From: Xanthomonas boreopolis
GTDB taxonomy: Bacteria; Pseudomonadota; Gammaproteobacteria; Xanthomonadales; Xanthomonadaceae
Assembly: GCA_014654535.1 (NCBI GenBank)
Contig: BNBA01000007.1
Location: 87,444-151,443, forward strand
Reading direction: 5' to 3'
Length of the DNA: 64,000 nt
Part shown: positions 44,867-53,870 of the stretch, piece after piece
How the letters are laid out: every line of letters begins with the position of its first letter
How positions within the stretch are numbered: position 1 is the first letter of the stretch
Made by a program: the position numbers and the translations under genes
Notes under the pieces: generated by a model
Databases searched by the model: none
The model's input: only the letters and a program-made list of their open reading frames with translations
What the model was told of the DNA's origin: nothing

Positions 44867-45402
44867 TGCGTCGTTTCGTTGGAAGGAGGTTGGTCGGCGC
44901 CCGGGCCCAGCGCACGCTGCATCTGCACCGTGTCCAGCCAGCGGCCGTGCTTGCGGCCCAGGCCCTTGAACACTCCGACCATCTGGAAGCCGAAACGTTC
45001 ATGCAGCCGGATCGAAGCGACGTTGGCTTCCTCGCCGATCACCGCCACCATCTGCCGGAAGCCGCGCTCGGTGCAGGCATCGATCAAGGCCTGCATCAGC
45101 GCGGCGCCGATGCCGCGTCCCTGGCAGGCGTAGTCGACGTATACCGAGTTCTCCACGGTCCATTGGTAGGCCACGCGGGTGCGATAGGTGTTGGCGTAGG
45201 CATAGCCGACCACCTTGCCGTCCAGCTCGGCGACCAGGTAGGGGAAGCCGCGGCCGACGATGTCGCGCATCCGGCGGGCCATCTCCGCTTCGTCCGGCAC
45301 TTCGTATTCGTACGTGTTGACGTGGTCGGTGACTTCCACCGCGTAGATCGCGGTGATGGCCGGGATGTCCGCCTCGGTGGCGGCGCGCAGATGGACGGTC
45401 AT
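44863..45402 (-). CDS. GNAT family N-acetyltransferase (phosphinothricin-acetyltransferase-like)
   Basis: A 179-residue acetyltransferase. The N-terminus LRAATEADIPAITAIYAVEV, the acetyl-CoA loop VDYACQGRGIGAALMQALID and the C-terminal EANVASIRLHERFGF match the PAT/MnaT subfamily. Members acetylate phosphinothricin, methionine sulfoximine or related amino acids, but the substrate here is not known. The start at 45402 (MTVHLRAAT) is preferred over a longer frame without a ribosome site. It is coupled to the TraB-family gene and follows aguB by 13 bp. Confidence 0.9.
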   Translation of the reverse strand: MTVHLRAATEADIPAITAIYAVEVTDHVNTYEYEVPDEAEMARRMRDIVGRGFPYLVAELDGKVVGYAYANTYRTRVAYQWTVENSVYVDYACQGRGIGAALMQALIDACTERGFRQMVAVIGEEANVASIRLHERFGFQMVGVFKGLGRKHGRWLDTVQMQRALGPGADQPPSNETTQ

Positions 45403-45415
45403 GGAGGCGGTCGGG

Positions 45416-46300
<885 letters not shown>

Positions 46301-46350
46301 GGGGAAGCAACTGCGGGAATGGAAGGAGAATGTTACCGCGCCATGCCTCG

Positions 46351-46431
46351 CGCCCCTGTGGGAGCGGCTTCAGCCGCGAGATGCTTCTCGGTAAAGCCCA
46401 TCGCGGCTGAAGCCGCTCCTATACAGGGGCG
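46351..46431. repeat. REP/BIME-like inverted pair between aguA and aguB
   Basis: Two inverted units, 46351-46379 (core GGGAGCGGCTTCAGCCGCGA) and 46401-46431 (core TCGCGGCTGAAGCCGCTCC), are separated by 21 bases. Each unit itself contains the palindrome CGGCTTCAGCCG. This is the dispersed palindromic repeat found in many Pseudomonas and Xanthomonadaceae genomes, mobilised by REP-associated tyrosine transposases. Confidence 0.88.
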
Positions 46432-46440
46432 CGGGGCGGG

Positions 46441-47478
46441 TCAGGCGGCCAGCAGGCCGGCCGGCAACTGCATGGTGATGCAGTGCAGGCTGCCGTTCTG
46501 CCAGATCAGCGGACGGCAGGGGACCTGGACGATCTCGCGGTCCGGGAACGCCGCGGCCAGCACGTCGCGCGCGGCATCGTCGGCCGGATCGCCGTAGGCA
46601 GGCATCAGCACCGCGCCGTTGACGATCAGGAAGTTGGCGTAGGAGGCGGCCAGGCGGCGGCCCTCGTCGATGATCGGCCGCGCCCACGGCAGCGGGAACA
46701 GGCGGTAGGGCTTGCCGTCGGCGGTGCGCAGCGCGGCCAGTTCCTCGCCCATCGCGGTCAGTTCGGCATGGTGCGAATCGGACGCGTCGTCGCACGCCTG
46801 GTAGACGATGCTGTTGGGCGAGGCGAAGCGGGCGAGGGTGTCGACGTGGGCGTCGGTATCGTCGCCTTCCAGGTAGCCATGGTCCAGCCACAGCACCCGC
46901 TGCTGCGCCAGCCAGCCGGCCATGTCGCTGCCCAGCGACTCGCGCGAACGCTGCGGATGGCGCTCGTGCAGGCATTGCCAGGTGGTGAGCAGGGTGCCGG
47001 CGCCGTCGGTGTCGATGGCGCCGCCTTCCAGCGCGAAGTCGATGCTGCGCACCTCGTGGTTGGCGAAGACCTGCGCCGCGTCCAGCACGCCGACCAGCTG
47101 GTCGTCCAGGCTCGCCTCGAACTTGCCGCCCCAGCCGGTGAAGCGGAAATCCAGCAGGCGGAAGCCGCCGCCCGCGCGCTTGAGCGTGATCGGGCCCGAA
47201 TCGCGCAGCCAGGTGTCGTTGTACGCGGCCGGCACGAACCGGACCTTGTCCATGTCCACCCGCGCCGAGCGCAGGCGCGCCTCGGCATAGGTCTGCAGGT
47301 CCTCGTCGGCCACGCAGACCAGCACCGGCTCGAAGCGGGTAATCGCCGCGACCAGCGCGACATAGGTTTCCTCCACCTCGCCCAGGCGCTCGGCCCAGTC
47401 GGTTTCGGCGTGCGGCCAGGCGATCAGGACGGCGGACTGGGGTTCCCACTCCGCGGGAAAACGAAAGCTGTCGGTCAT
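46441..47478 (-). CDS. aguA: Agmatine deiminase
   Basis: A 345-residue guanidine-modifying enzyme that converts agmatine to N-carbamoylputrescine. Hallmarks are AEWEPQSAVLIAWPHAETDW, YNDTWLRDSGPIT and, near the C-terminus, WQNGSLHCITMQLP with the nucleophile C333. The length and motifs match AguA well. The downstream aguB carries out the next step, and the REP pair lies between them, which may change the ratio of the two transcripts. Confidence 0.96.
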   Translation of the reverse strand: MTDSFRFPAEWEPQSAVLIAWPHAETDWAERLGEVEETYVALVAAITRFEPVLVCVADEDLQTYAEARLRSARVDMDKVRFVPAAYNDTWLRDSGPITLKRAGGGFRLLDFRFTGWGGKFEASLDDQLVGVLDAAQVFANHEVRSIDFALEGGAIDTDGAGTLLTTWQCLHERHPQRSRESLGSDMAGWLAQQRVLWLDHGYLEGDDTDAHVDTLARFASPNSIVYQACDDASDSHHAELTAMGEELAALRTADGKPYRLFPLPWARPIIDEGRRLAASYANFLIVNGAVLMPAYGDPADDAARDVLAAAFPDREIVQVPCRPLIWQNGSLHCITMQLPAGLLAA

Positions 47479-47611
47479 TACGGGCTGGTACTCACATCGT
47501 GCCCGGAACGGGGTCCGGGCGATTCATCGAATTCCCGCGCCGGGGCGCGGGCTCTGGCGGGGGCCATCTTAAGCCCCGCGCATGAATGCGCGGCTCCCGC
47601 GGCGGACCGCA

Positions 47612-47941
47612 TCAACGGATGGCGGGCTTGGGGCCGATCTCGTCGGCGCCGGCCTGGTTGGCGACCACGTCGATCACGCGCTGTTTCTCGAAATAGACCG
47701 TGAACGCCGGATACACCCAGCGGTTGATGGTCGGCCATTGCCGCTTCTGGCCGCCGCGCGGCTCGAGCTTCTGCGACGGCTCGCCGAAGCGCGACTGCAC
47801 CTCGGCCATGCTCTGGCCGCGCAACGGCAGCGCCTGCGCGGGCTTCTCCCGCACGCGCTCGATCAGCAAGGTGTCGGCGCTCGCCGGCGATGCCGAGGCG
47901 AGGGCGGCGAGCAGCGGCAGGACAAGGAAACGGCGGTTCAT
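47612..47941 (-). CDS. Secreted protein of unknown function (109 aa), BamE-like fold possible
   Basis: A 109-residue protein. The signal peptide is at residues 1-24 (cleavage near SPASA). The mature part has SMAEVQSRFGEPSQKLEPRG and WVYPAFTVYFEKQRVIDVVA, reminiscent of the SmpA/OmlA (BamE) fold. Of two ATGs six bases apart the second (47941) is better spaced from GGGGAG. The gene is separated from aguA by 133 bp. Confidence 0.75.
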   Translation of the reverse strand: MNRRFLVLPLLAALASASPASADTLLIERVREKPAQALPLRGQSMAEVQSRFGEPSQKLEPRGGQKRQWPTINRWVYPAFTVYFEKQRVIDVVANQAGADEIGPKPAIR

Positions 47942-48050
47942 GATCATCTACTCCCCAGTGGATCAATCATCGAGTTGCCCGCACGGCGGTACGGGGGCTT
48001 GCGGAGGCCGATTACACCAGACGGCGATGGCGGAAACTCCGCCGGAAACG

Positions 48051-48075
48051 AAAAAACCGCCCAAGGGCGGCTTTT
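48051..48075 (-). terminator. Rho-independent terminator after rpmJ
   Basis: The hairpin CCGCCC/GGGCGG with a two-base centre is followed on the minus strand by six T. It lies 29 bases after the rpmJ stop. Confidence 0.85.
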
Positions 48076-48103
48076 CCGGGTCTCGCGGTTCGCTGGCCGC
48101 CGA

Positions 48104-48229
48104 TCAGCGCTGGCGGGCCTTGAAGCGCGGGTTCGACTTGCAGATCACGAAGACCTTGCCGCGACGGCGGACCACCTTGCAGTCGCGGTGACGGGTCTTC
48201 GCCGACTTCAGGGAGGACAGGACCTTCAT
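48104..48229 (-). CDS. rpmJ: 50S ribosomal protein L36, zinc-free (C-minus) type
   Basis: A 41-residue L36 with sequence [20 protein letters not shown] followed by [20 protein letters not shown] and a final R. It keeps only two of the zinc-ligand positions of the Cys3-His form, so it should not bind zinc. Such C-minus paralogues (YkgO type) are often zinc-regulated (Zur). I see no Zur site by eye, and whether another L36 exists in the genome is outside this window. A good ribosome site precedes the ATG. Confidence 0.95.
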
Positions 48230-48404
48230 GACACACCTCGGCGTAAACGTGGATTCAGGGAGGGGATCCCGGCACCTCCACCTGGGCGCCGATCCCGCAG
48301 TAAGCCCGGCATTGTACCTGGCTTTTCCTTGCTTTTTCAACTGATTGCGCCGGGGCGTGGACAGGCGGCCTTACAATGGCGACTTTGCCGCCCCAGGAGC
48401 CCCC

Positions 48405-49079
48405 ATGAATGCTTCCATCCCCGTGCTCACCATCGATGGCCCGTCGGGGGCCGGCAAGGGGACGGTAAGCCGCATTGTCGCAGCCCGGCTGGGCTGGCAC
48501 TACCTGGATTCGGGGGCGCTCTACCGTGCGGTGGGGGTGGCGGCCAGCTGGGCCGACCTCGACGTCTCGGACCCGGCCGCGCTGGTGCGCTGCACCTTCG
48601 ACACCCACGTGGAGTTCGTCGAGCGGGAGGACGGGGGGCTGCGGGTCATGGTCAACGGCGTGGACGCCACCGACGAGCTGCGCCTGGAGACGACCGGGGC
48701 GCTGGCCTCGGCCATTGCGGCCATCCCGGAGGTCCGGGCGGCGCTGAAGGAGCGCCAGCGCTCGTTCCGGCGCCCGCCGGGCCTGGTCGCCGACGGGCGC
48801 GACATGGGGACGGTGATCTTCCCGGACGCCTCCTGCAAGGTGTTCCTGACCGCGAGCGCCGAGGAGCGCGCCTCCAGGCGGCATAAGCAGTTGATGGAAA
48901 AGGGTGTTTCGGTTATATTTGACGACCTGCTGCGCGAGGTCATGGCTCGCGACGCCCGGGATGCCCAGCGCGCGGTCGCGCCGCTGAGGCCGGCCGAAGA
49001 CGCCGTCCTCATCGATACCACCGGCATGGACATCGAGGAAGTCGTGGATCGCGTGATCGGGTTGCTGCCCGCTTCCTGA
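48405..49079 (+). CDS. cmk: Cytidylate kinase
   Basis: A 224-residue CMP/dCMP kinase. The P-loop is [18 protein letters not shown] (residues 9-26). The CMP-binding insert includes [11 protein letters not shown] and [16 protein letters not shown]. The ATG at 48405 has AGGAG upstream. It lies upstream of rpsA as in many Proteobacteria, but a terminator separates them. Confidence 0.97.
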   Translation: MNASIPVLTIDGPSGAGKGTVSRIVAARLGWHYLDSGALYRAVGVAASWADLDVSDPAALVRCTFDTHVEFVEREDGGLRVMVNGVDATDELRLETTGALASAIAAIPEVRAALKERQRSFRRPPGLVADGRDMGTVIFPDASCKVFLTASAEERASRRHKQLMEKGVSVIFDDLLREVMARDARDAQRAVAPLRPAEDAVLIDTTGMDIEEVVDRVIGLLPAS

Positions 49080-49136
49080 GCGGTCCGCCGCCCCGTTGCA
49101 CGGCAGGCATCGTTGTACAAGTTGTACCCAAAGGCT

Positions 49137-49166
49137 CCGTCGCGCAGGCTGCGCGGCGGTTTTTTC
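49137..49166 (+). terminator. Rho-independent terminator after cmk
   Basis: The stem CCGTCGCGC/GCGCGGCGG (one G-U pair) is followed by six T. The rpsA promoter should lie in the next 100 bp. Confidence 0.85.
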
Positions 49167-49267
49167 CAATCCACACACGGCTGCGGTACGGGCCGACTAA
49201 CCAGGGTGGGCGGTTCGCATCCGATGCAACGGGGCGATCGCCTGTGTGTTCAACCGAGTAATTTCAA

Positions 49268-50956
49268 ATGACCGAATCTTTTGCCGAACTGTTCGAAGCC
49301 AGCCAGGCCAATCTGGCCAAGCTGAAGCCGGGTGCCATCGTCACCGGTACTGTCGTGGACGTCCGCGGCGACGTGGTGGTGATCAACGCCGGCCTGAAGT
49401 CCGAAGGCATCGTGCCGATCGAACAGTTCCGTAACGACGCTGGCGAGATCGATGTGGGCGTGGGCGACCAGGTCAAGGTCGCGCTGGACTCCATCGAGAA
49501 CGGCTTCGGCGAAACCGTCCTGTCGCGCGAGAAGGCCAAGCGCGCGATGGTGTGGGACGAGCTGGAAGAAGCGTTGGAGAAGAACGAGACCATCACCGGC
49601 CGCATCAGCGGCAAGGTCAAGGGTGGTTTCACCGTGGACATCAAGGATGTCCGCGCGTTCCTGCCCGGTTCGCTGGTGGATGTGCGCCCGGTGCGCGACC
49701 CGGCCTACCTGGAAGGCAAGGAACTGGAGTTCAAGCTCATCAAGCTGGACCGCAAGCGCAACAACGTGGTCGTCTCCCGCCGCGCGGTGGTCGAGAGCGA
49801 GCATTCGGAAGAGCGCGAGCAGCTGCTGGACAAGCTGGTCGAGGGCGCGGTGCTGAAGGGCGTCGTCAAGAACCTGACCGACTACGGCGCGTTCGTGGAC
49901 CTGGGCGGCATCGACGGCCTGCTGCACATCACCGACATGGCCTGGAAGCGCGTGCGCCATCCGTCCGAAGTCGTCAACGTCGGCGACGAGCTGGACGTGC
50001 GCGTGCTGAAGTTCGACCGCGAGCGCAACCGCGTCTCGCTGGGCCTGAAGCAGCTGGGCGAGGATCCGTGGGACAACATCTCGCGCCGCTACCCGGCCAA
50101 CAGCCGCGTGTTCGGCAAGGTCTCCAACGTCACCGACTACGGCGCGTTCGTCGAGATCGAGCCGGGCGTCGAGGGCCTGGTGCACGTCTCCGAGATGGAC
50201 TGGACCAACAAGAACGTCAACCCGTCCAAGGTCGTGCAGGTCGGCGACGAAGTCGAAGTGATGGTGCTGGACGTGGATGAAGAGCGTCGCCGCATCTCGC
50301 TGGGCATGAAGCAGGTCATGGCCAACCCGTGGGAGACCTTCGCCGCGACCCACAAGAAGGGCGACCGCGTGTCGGGCCAGATCAAGTCGATCACCGACTT
50401 CGGCATCTTCATCGGCCTGGACGGCGGCATCGACGGCCTGGTCCACCTGTCCGACATCAGCTGGAACACCACCGGCGAAGACGTCGTTCGCAACTTCAAG
50501 AAGGGCGATACCCTGGACGCCGTCGTCCTGGCCGTCGACCCGGAGCGCGAGCGCATCTCGCTGGGCGTCAAGCAGCTCGAGCAGGATCCGTTCGGCCAGT
50601 ACATGGCCGCCAATCCGAAGGGCTCCAAGGTCGAAGGCGTGGTGAAGGAAGTCGACGCCAAGGGCGCCGTGATCGAACTGGCCGACGGCATCGAAGGCTA
50701 CGTGTCGGCCCGCGACATCGCCAACGAGCGCGTCGACGACGCCACCCAGCACCTGAAGGTCGGCGACAAGATCGAAGCCAAGTTCGTGGGCATGGACCGC
50801 AAGGGCCGCACCCTGCAGCTGTCGATCAAGGCCAAGGACGAAGCCGAGACCGCCGAGGCGCTGGCCGAGTACAACAAGGCCTCGACCGTGGCCGCCGCCG
50901 GCACCACCAGCCTGGGCGCGCTGCTGCGCGAACAGCTGGGCGGCAAGTCCGAGTAA
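49268..50956 (+). CDS. rpsA: 30S ribosomal protein S1
   Basis: A 562-residue S1 with six S1/OB-fold repeats. Examples are [60 protein letters not shown] and [20 protein letters not shown]. It recruits mRNAs to the 30S subunit. Order cmk-rpsA-ihfB is conserved. A run of codons optimal for high expression fits its abundance. Confidence 0.98.
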   Translation: MTESFAELFEASQANLAKLKPGAIVTGTVVDVRGDVVVINAGLKSEGIVPIEQFRNDAGEIDVGVGDQVKVALDSIENGFGETVLSREKAKRAMVWDELEEALEKNETITGRISGKVKGGFTVDIKDVRAFLPGSLVDVRPVRDPAYLEGKELEFKLIKLDRKRNNVVVSRRAVVESEHSEEREQLLDKLVEGAVLKGVVKNLTDYGAFVDLGGIDGLLHITDMAWKRVRHPSEVVNVGDELDVRVLKFDRERNRVSLGLKQLGEDPWDNISRRYPANSRVFGKVSNVTDYGAFVEIEPGVEGLVHVSEMDWTNKNVNPSKVVQVGDEVEVMVLDVDEERRRISLGMKQVMANPWETFAATHKKGDRVSGQIKSITDFGIFIGLDGGIDGLVHLSDISWNTTGEDVVRNFKKGDTLDAVVLAVDPERERISLGVKQLEQDPFGQYMAANPKGSKVEGVVKEVDAKGAVIELADGIEGYVSARDIANERVDDATQHLKVGDKIEAKFVGMDRKGRTLQLSIKAKDEAETAEALAEYNKASTVAAAGTTSLGALLREQLGGKSE

Positions 50957-51046
50957 GCCCCGGCGCGGCTTCCGCCGTGTCACTGGATCGGCCCGGGCAA
51001 TCCCCGGGCCGATTCCGGATGTGCCAAGTCAATATCATCCTTCCCC

Positions 51047-51358
51047 ATGACCAAGTCCGAACTGATCGAAATCCTGGCAAGGCGCCAAGCGCATCTGAAG
51101 TCGGATGACGTCGATCTTGCGGTCAAGTCGCTGCTGGAGATGATGGGGGAGTCGCTGGCCGGCGGGGATCGCATCGAGATCCGCGGGTTCGGCAGTTTCT
51201 CGCTGCACTACCGTCCGCCCCGGCTGGGCCGCAATCCCAAGACCGGCGAGTCGGTCGCGCTGCCGGGCAAGCATGTTCCGCATTTCAAGCCGGGCAAGGA
51301 GCTGCGCGAGCGCGTCAGCTCGGTGACCCCGGTGGATGTCGCCGAGTCCGGCGAATGA
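51047..51358 (+). CDS. ihfB: Integration host factor subunit beta
   Basis: A 103-residue DNA-bending protein. [20 protein letters not shown] begins the HU/IHF fold, and the arm with the intercalating Pro is in [20 protein letters not shown]. It partners IhfA, encoded elsewhere. It lies 90 bp after rpsA. IHF is also a likely host factor for the ICE attachment sites. Confidence 0.97.
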   Translation: MTKSELIEILARRQAHLKSDDVDLAVKSLLEMMGESLAGGDRIEIRGFGSFSLHYRPPRLGRNPKTGESVALPGKHVPHFKPGKELRERVSSVTPVDVAESGE

Positions 51359-51407
51359 GCAGGCCCCGGCTCGGTTAAGCTAGGTGCTCCCCGAAAGGAG
51401 TCGAGCC

Positions 51408-51710
51408 ATGAAGGCTTTTCGCTGGGTCCTGTTGCTCGTGTTGTTGCTCGTGGCGTTGCTCGCGGGCCTGATCATCGGCGCCGTCAACAACGGCGAAGTC
51501 ACCATCGATCTGCTGGTCACCAGTTTCACGATGAAGCTGGGTTCGGTGATCGTTTCCACGCTGCTCGTCGGCCTGGCCGTCGGCGCGGTGCTGGCGCTCG
51601 CGGGCGTCGCCCTGCCGCTCTATGCCAGGTTGCGCGCGGCCAACAAACAGCTCGCCGGCAAGGCGGCGTCTTCCCAGCCGGGCGCTTCTGGCCCCACCCA
51701 CGGCATCTGA
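51408..51710 (+). CDS. lapA: LapA family inner-membrane protein
   Basis: A 100-residue protein with two hydrophobic segments: residues 6-27 (VLLLVLLLVALLAGLIIGAV) and a second at about residues 46-68. LapA (YciS) works with LapB in LPS assembly control. AAAGGAG precedes the start. It is followed by lapB after 6 bp. Confidence 0.9.
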   Translation: MKAFRWVLLLVLLLVALLAGLIIGAVNNGEVTIDLLVTSFTMKLGSVIVSTLLVGLAVGAVLALAGVALPLYARLRAANKQLAGKAASSQPGASGPTHGI

Positions 51711-51716
51711 CACGCT

Positions 51717-52895
51717 ATGGAATTTCTGACCGAGTGGTTCTGGTTCTTCCTGTTCCTGCCGCTGGCCGCGCTGAGCGGCTGGGTGATCGGCCGGCGGGGA
51801 GGGCAGCGGCATGGCGACACCCAGGTCAGCCGCCTTTCCAGCACCTACTTCCGCGGTCTGAACTACCTGCTCAACGAGCAGCCTGACAAGGCGATCGAGC
51901 TGTTCCTGCACATCGCCGAGCTGGACAAGGAAACCTTCGAGACCCAGGTCGCGCTCGGGCACCTGTTCCGCCGCCGCGGCGAGGTCGACCGGGCGATCCG
52001 CCTGCACCAGGGGCTGGTGCAGCGCTCCGACCTGACCGACCAGCAGAGGGTCCAGGCGCTGCTCGCGCTGGGCGAGGACTACATGAAGTCCGGGTTGCTC
52101 GATCGCGCCGAGACGGTGTTCACCGAGCTGGCGCAGATCGACCAGCGCGCGCCGCAGGCGCTCAAGCACCTGATCGGGATCTACCAGGCCGAGCGCGACT
52201 GGGAGAAGGCGATCGACAACGCCACCCGCTACGAGCAGGTCACCGGCGAGCCGATGGGCAAGCTGATTTCCCAGTTCGAGTGCGAACTGGCCGACCGCTA
52301 CCGCGGCGCCGGCAAGCCGGACCTGGCCTTGCAGGCGGTGTCGCGCGCTTACCAGGCCGACGCCACGTCGGTGCGCGCGGGCATCCTCGAGGGCCGGATC
52401 GAGGCCGACATGGGGCGCGACGAGGCCGCCGTGCGCGCGTGGGAACGCGCCGCGCGCCATGATCCCGAGTACCTGCCGGAGATCATCCCTAGCCTGCTGG
52501 CCGCCTACCGGCGCGTGGGCGATATCGCCGGCGCGCGCAACTTCCTCTCGGAAATGACCGAGCACTACCGCGGCATCGCGCCGGTGCTGGCACTGACCCA
52601 GTTGATGGAATCGCAGGAGGGCCCGGTCCCCGCGCGCGCCTACCTGGGACGGCAGCTGAAGGACCGGCCGTCGGTGCGCGGCGAGTCCGCGCTGATCGAC
52701 CTGACCCTGGCCGCGGATGCCGACCCGACCGCGACCCTGCACGACCTGAAGCACATCACCGACCAGTTGTTGGTGCGCAATCCGAGCTACCGCTGCACGC
52801 GCTGCGGCTTCGGCGCCAAGACCCACCACTGGCAATGCCCCAGCTGCAAGGAGTGGGGGACGGTCAAGCCGCTGCTCAACTACGCGGTGGTGTAA
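51717..52895 (+). CDS. lapB: LPS assembly regulator LapB
   Basis: A 392-residue protein. The N-terminal membrane anchor (WFWFFLFLPLAALSGWVIG) is followed by tetratricopeptide repeats (such as RGLNYLLNEQPDKAIELFLH) and a C-terminal rubredoxin-type metal domain (CTRCGFGAKTHHWQCPSCKE). LapB (YciM) promotes degradation of LpxC by FtsH and so limits LPS synthesis. Its neighbours lapA and ihfB match the conserved order. Confidence 0.96.
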   Translation: MEFLTEWFWFFLFLPLAALSGWVIGRRGGQRHGDTQVSRLSSTYFRGLNYLLNEQPDKAIELFLHIAELDKETFETQVALGHLFRRRGEVDRAIRLHQGLVQRSDLTDQQRVQALLALGEDYMKSGLLDRAETVFTELAQIDQRAPQALKHLIGIYQAERDWEKAIDNATRYEQVTGEPMGKLISQFECELADRYRGAGKPDLALQAVSRAYQADATSVRAGILEGRIEADMGRDEAAVRAWERAARHDPEYLPEIIPSLLAAYRRVGDIAGARNFLSEMTEHYRGIAPVLALTQLMESQEGPVPARAYLGRQLKDRPSVRGESALIDLTLAADADPTATLHDLKHITDQLLVRNPSYRCTRCGFGAKTHHWQCPSCKEWGTVKPLLNYAVV

Positions 52896-53870
52896 GTGCC
52901 TGCCTGGACCGCGTGGTTGGCGCTCTCCTTTGTGGGAGCGCTTGCCGGGACCTGGGCGCTGCGGCGGTACGCGCTTGCGAAAGGCCTGATGGACCAGCCG
53001 GGGCAGCGGCGCAGCCATGCCGTGGTGACGCCGCGTGGCGGCGGCATGTCCATCGTGCTGGTCGTGCTGCTGGCGGCCGTGGCCGCGGCCTGGCTGTTCC
53101 CCCCGCACAGGTCCTCGCTGCTGGGATTCGCCGCGGGCCTGGTCGTGGTCGCGGGCATCGGCTGGTGGGACGACCATCGTCCCTTGTCGGCGGCATTGCG
53201 GCTGGCCGTGCATGCGCTCGCGTCGGCATGGCTGGGGTGGCTGTCGTATCGCGCCGGTGCCGGCCCGTTCGAGGCGATGTTCGCCGCCGGCTCGTGCGTG
53301 GTGCTGATCAACGTCTGGAACTTCATGGACGGCATCAACGGGCTGGCCGCCTCGCAGGCGTTGCTGGCCGCGGCCGCTTTCGCCCTGGTGCTCCCTTTCC
53401 CCGCCGCCTGGATCGCCGTGGCCCTGGCCGGCGCCTGCATGGGGTTCCTGCCTTTCAATTTCCCGAAGGCGCGGATCTTCATGGGCGATGGCGGCAGCGG
53501 CTCGCTCGGCTATGTCCTGGCGGCGCTGATGGCCTGGGCCGTGCTGGCGAAGGGCGCCGCCTGGTGGTGGGCCTGGGTCCCGCTGACGGCCTTCCTCGTA
53601 GACGCCGGCTTCACGCTCGTTGCCCGCATGCTCGCTCGCCAGCGTTGGTGGGAGCCCCATGCGCAGCATGTCTACCAGGGGCTGGCCCGGAAGCTGCAAT
53701 CGCACGGTTGGGTTACGTTCGGGTATGGATGTTTCAGTGTGTTCGCGCTTGTCCTATTCTTGCTGCTTGGTGCAACGCAACGTTCATTTGCGGTGCCGGC
53801 AGTAGGGGCCTGGCTGGCTTTCGCCATGGCGATCTGGTTTTTCCTCCGTAAAGGACTGCGTGACCGTTGA
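52896..53870 (+). CDS. MraY/WecA-family glycosyl-1-phosphate transferase
   Basis: A 324-residue polytopic protein with a GTG start immediately after the lapB stop. About ten membrane helices are visible. Motifs of undecaprenyl-phosphate sugar-1-phosphate transferases are present: RRSHAVVTPRGGG, WWDDHRP (Asp pair), NVWNFMDGINGLAA and FMGDGGSGSLGY. It probably starts lipid-linked O-antigen or exopolysaccharide assembly. The sugar is not known; GlcNAc, FucNAc or QuiNAc types are possible. It overlaps the next gene. Confidence 0.9.
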   Translation: MPAWTAWLALSFVGALAGTWALRRYALAKGLMDQPGQRRSHAVVTPRGGGMSIVLVVLLAAVAAAWLFPPHRSSLLGFAAGLVVVAGIGWWDDHRPLSAALRLAVHALASAWLGWLSYRAGAGPFEAMFAAGSCVVLINVWNFMDGINGLAASQALLAAAAFALVLPFPAAWIAVALAGACMGFLPFNFPKARIFMGDGGSGSLGYVLAALMAWAVLAKGAAWWWAWVPLTAFLVDAGFTLVARMLARQRWWEPHAQHVYQGLARKLQSHGWVTFGYGCFSVFALVLFLLLGATQRSFAVPAVGAWLAFAMAIWFFLRKGLRDR

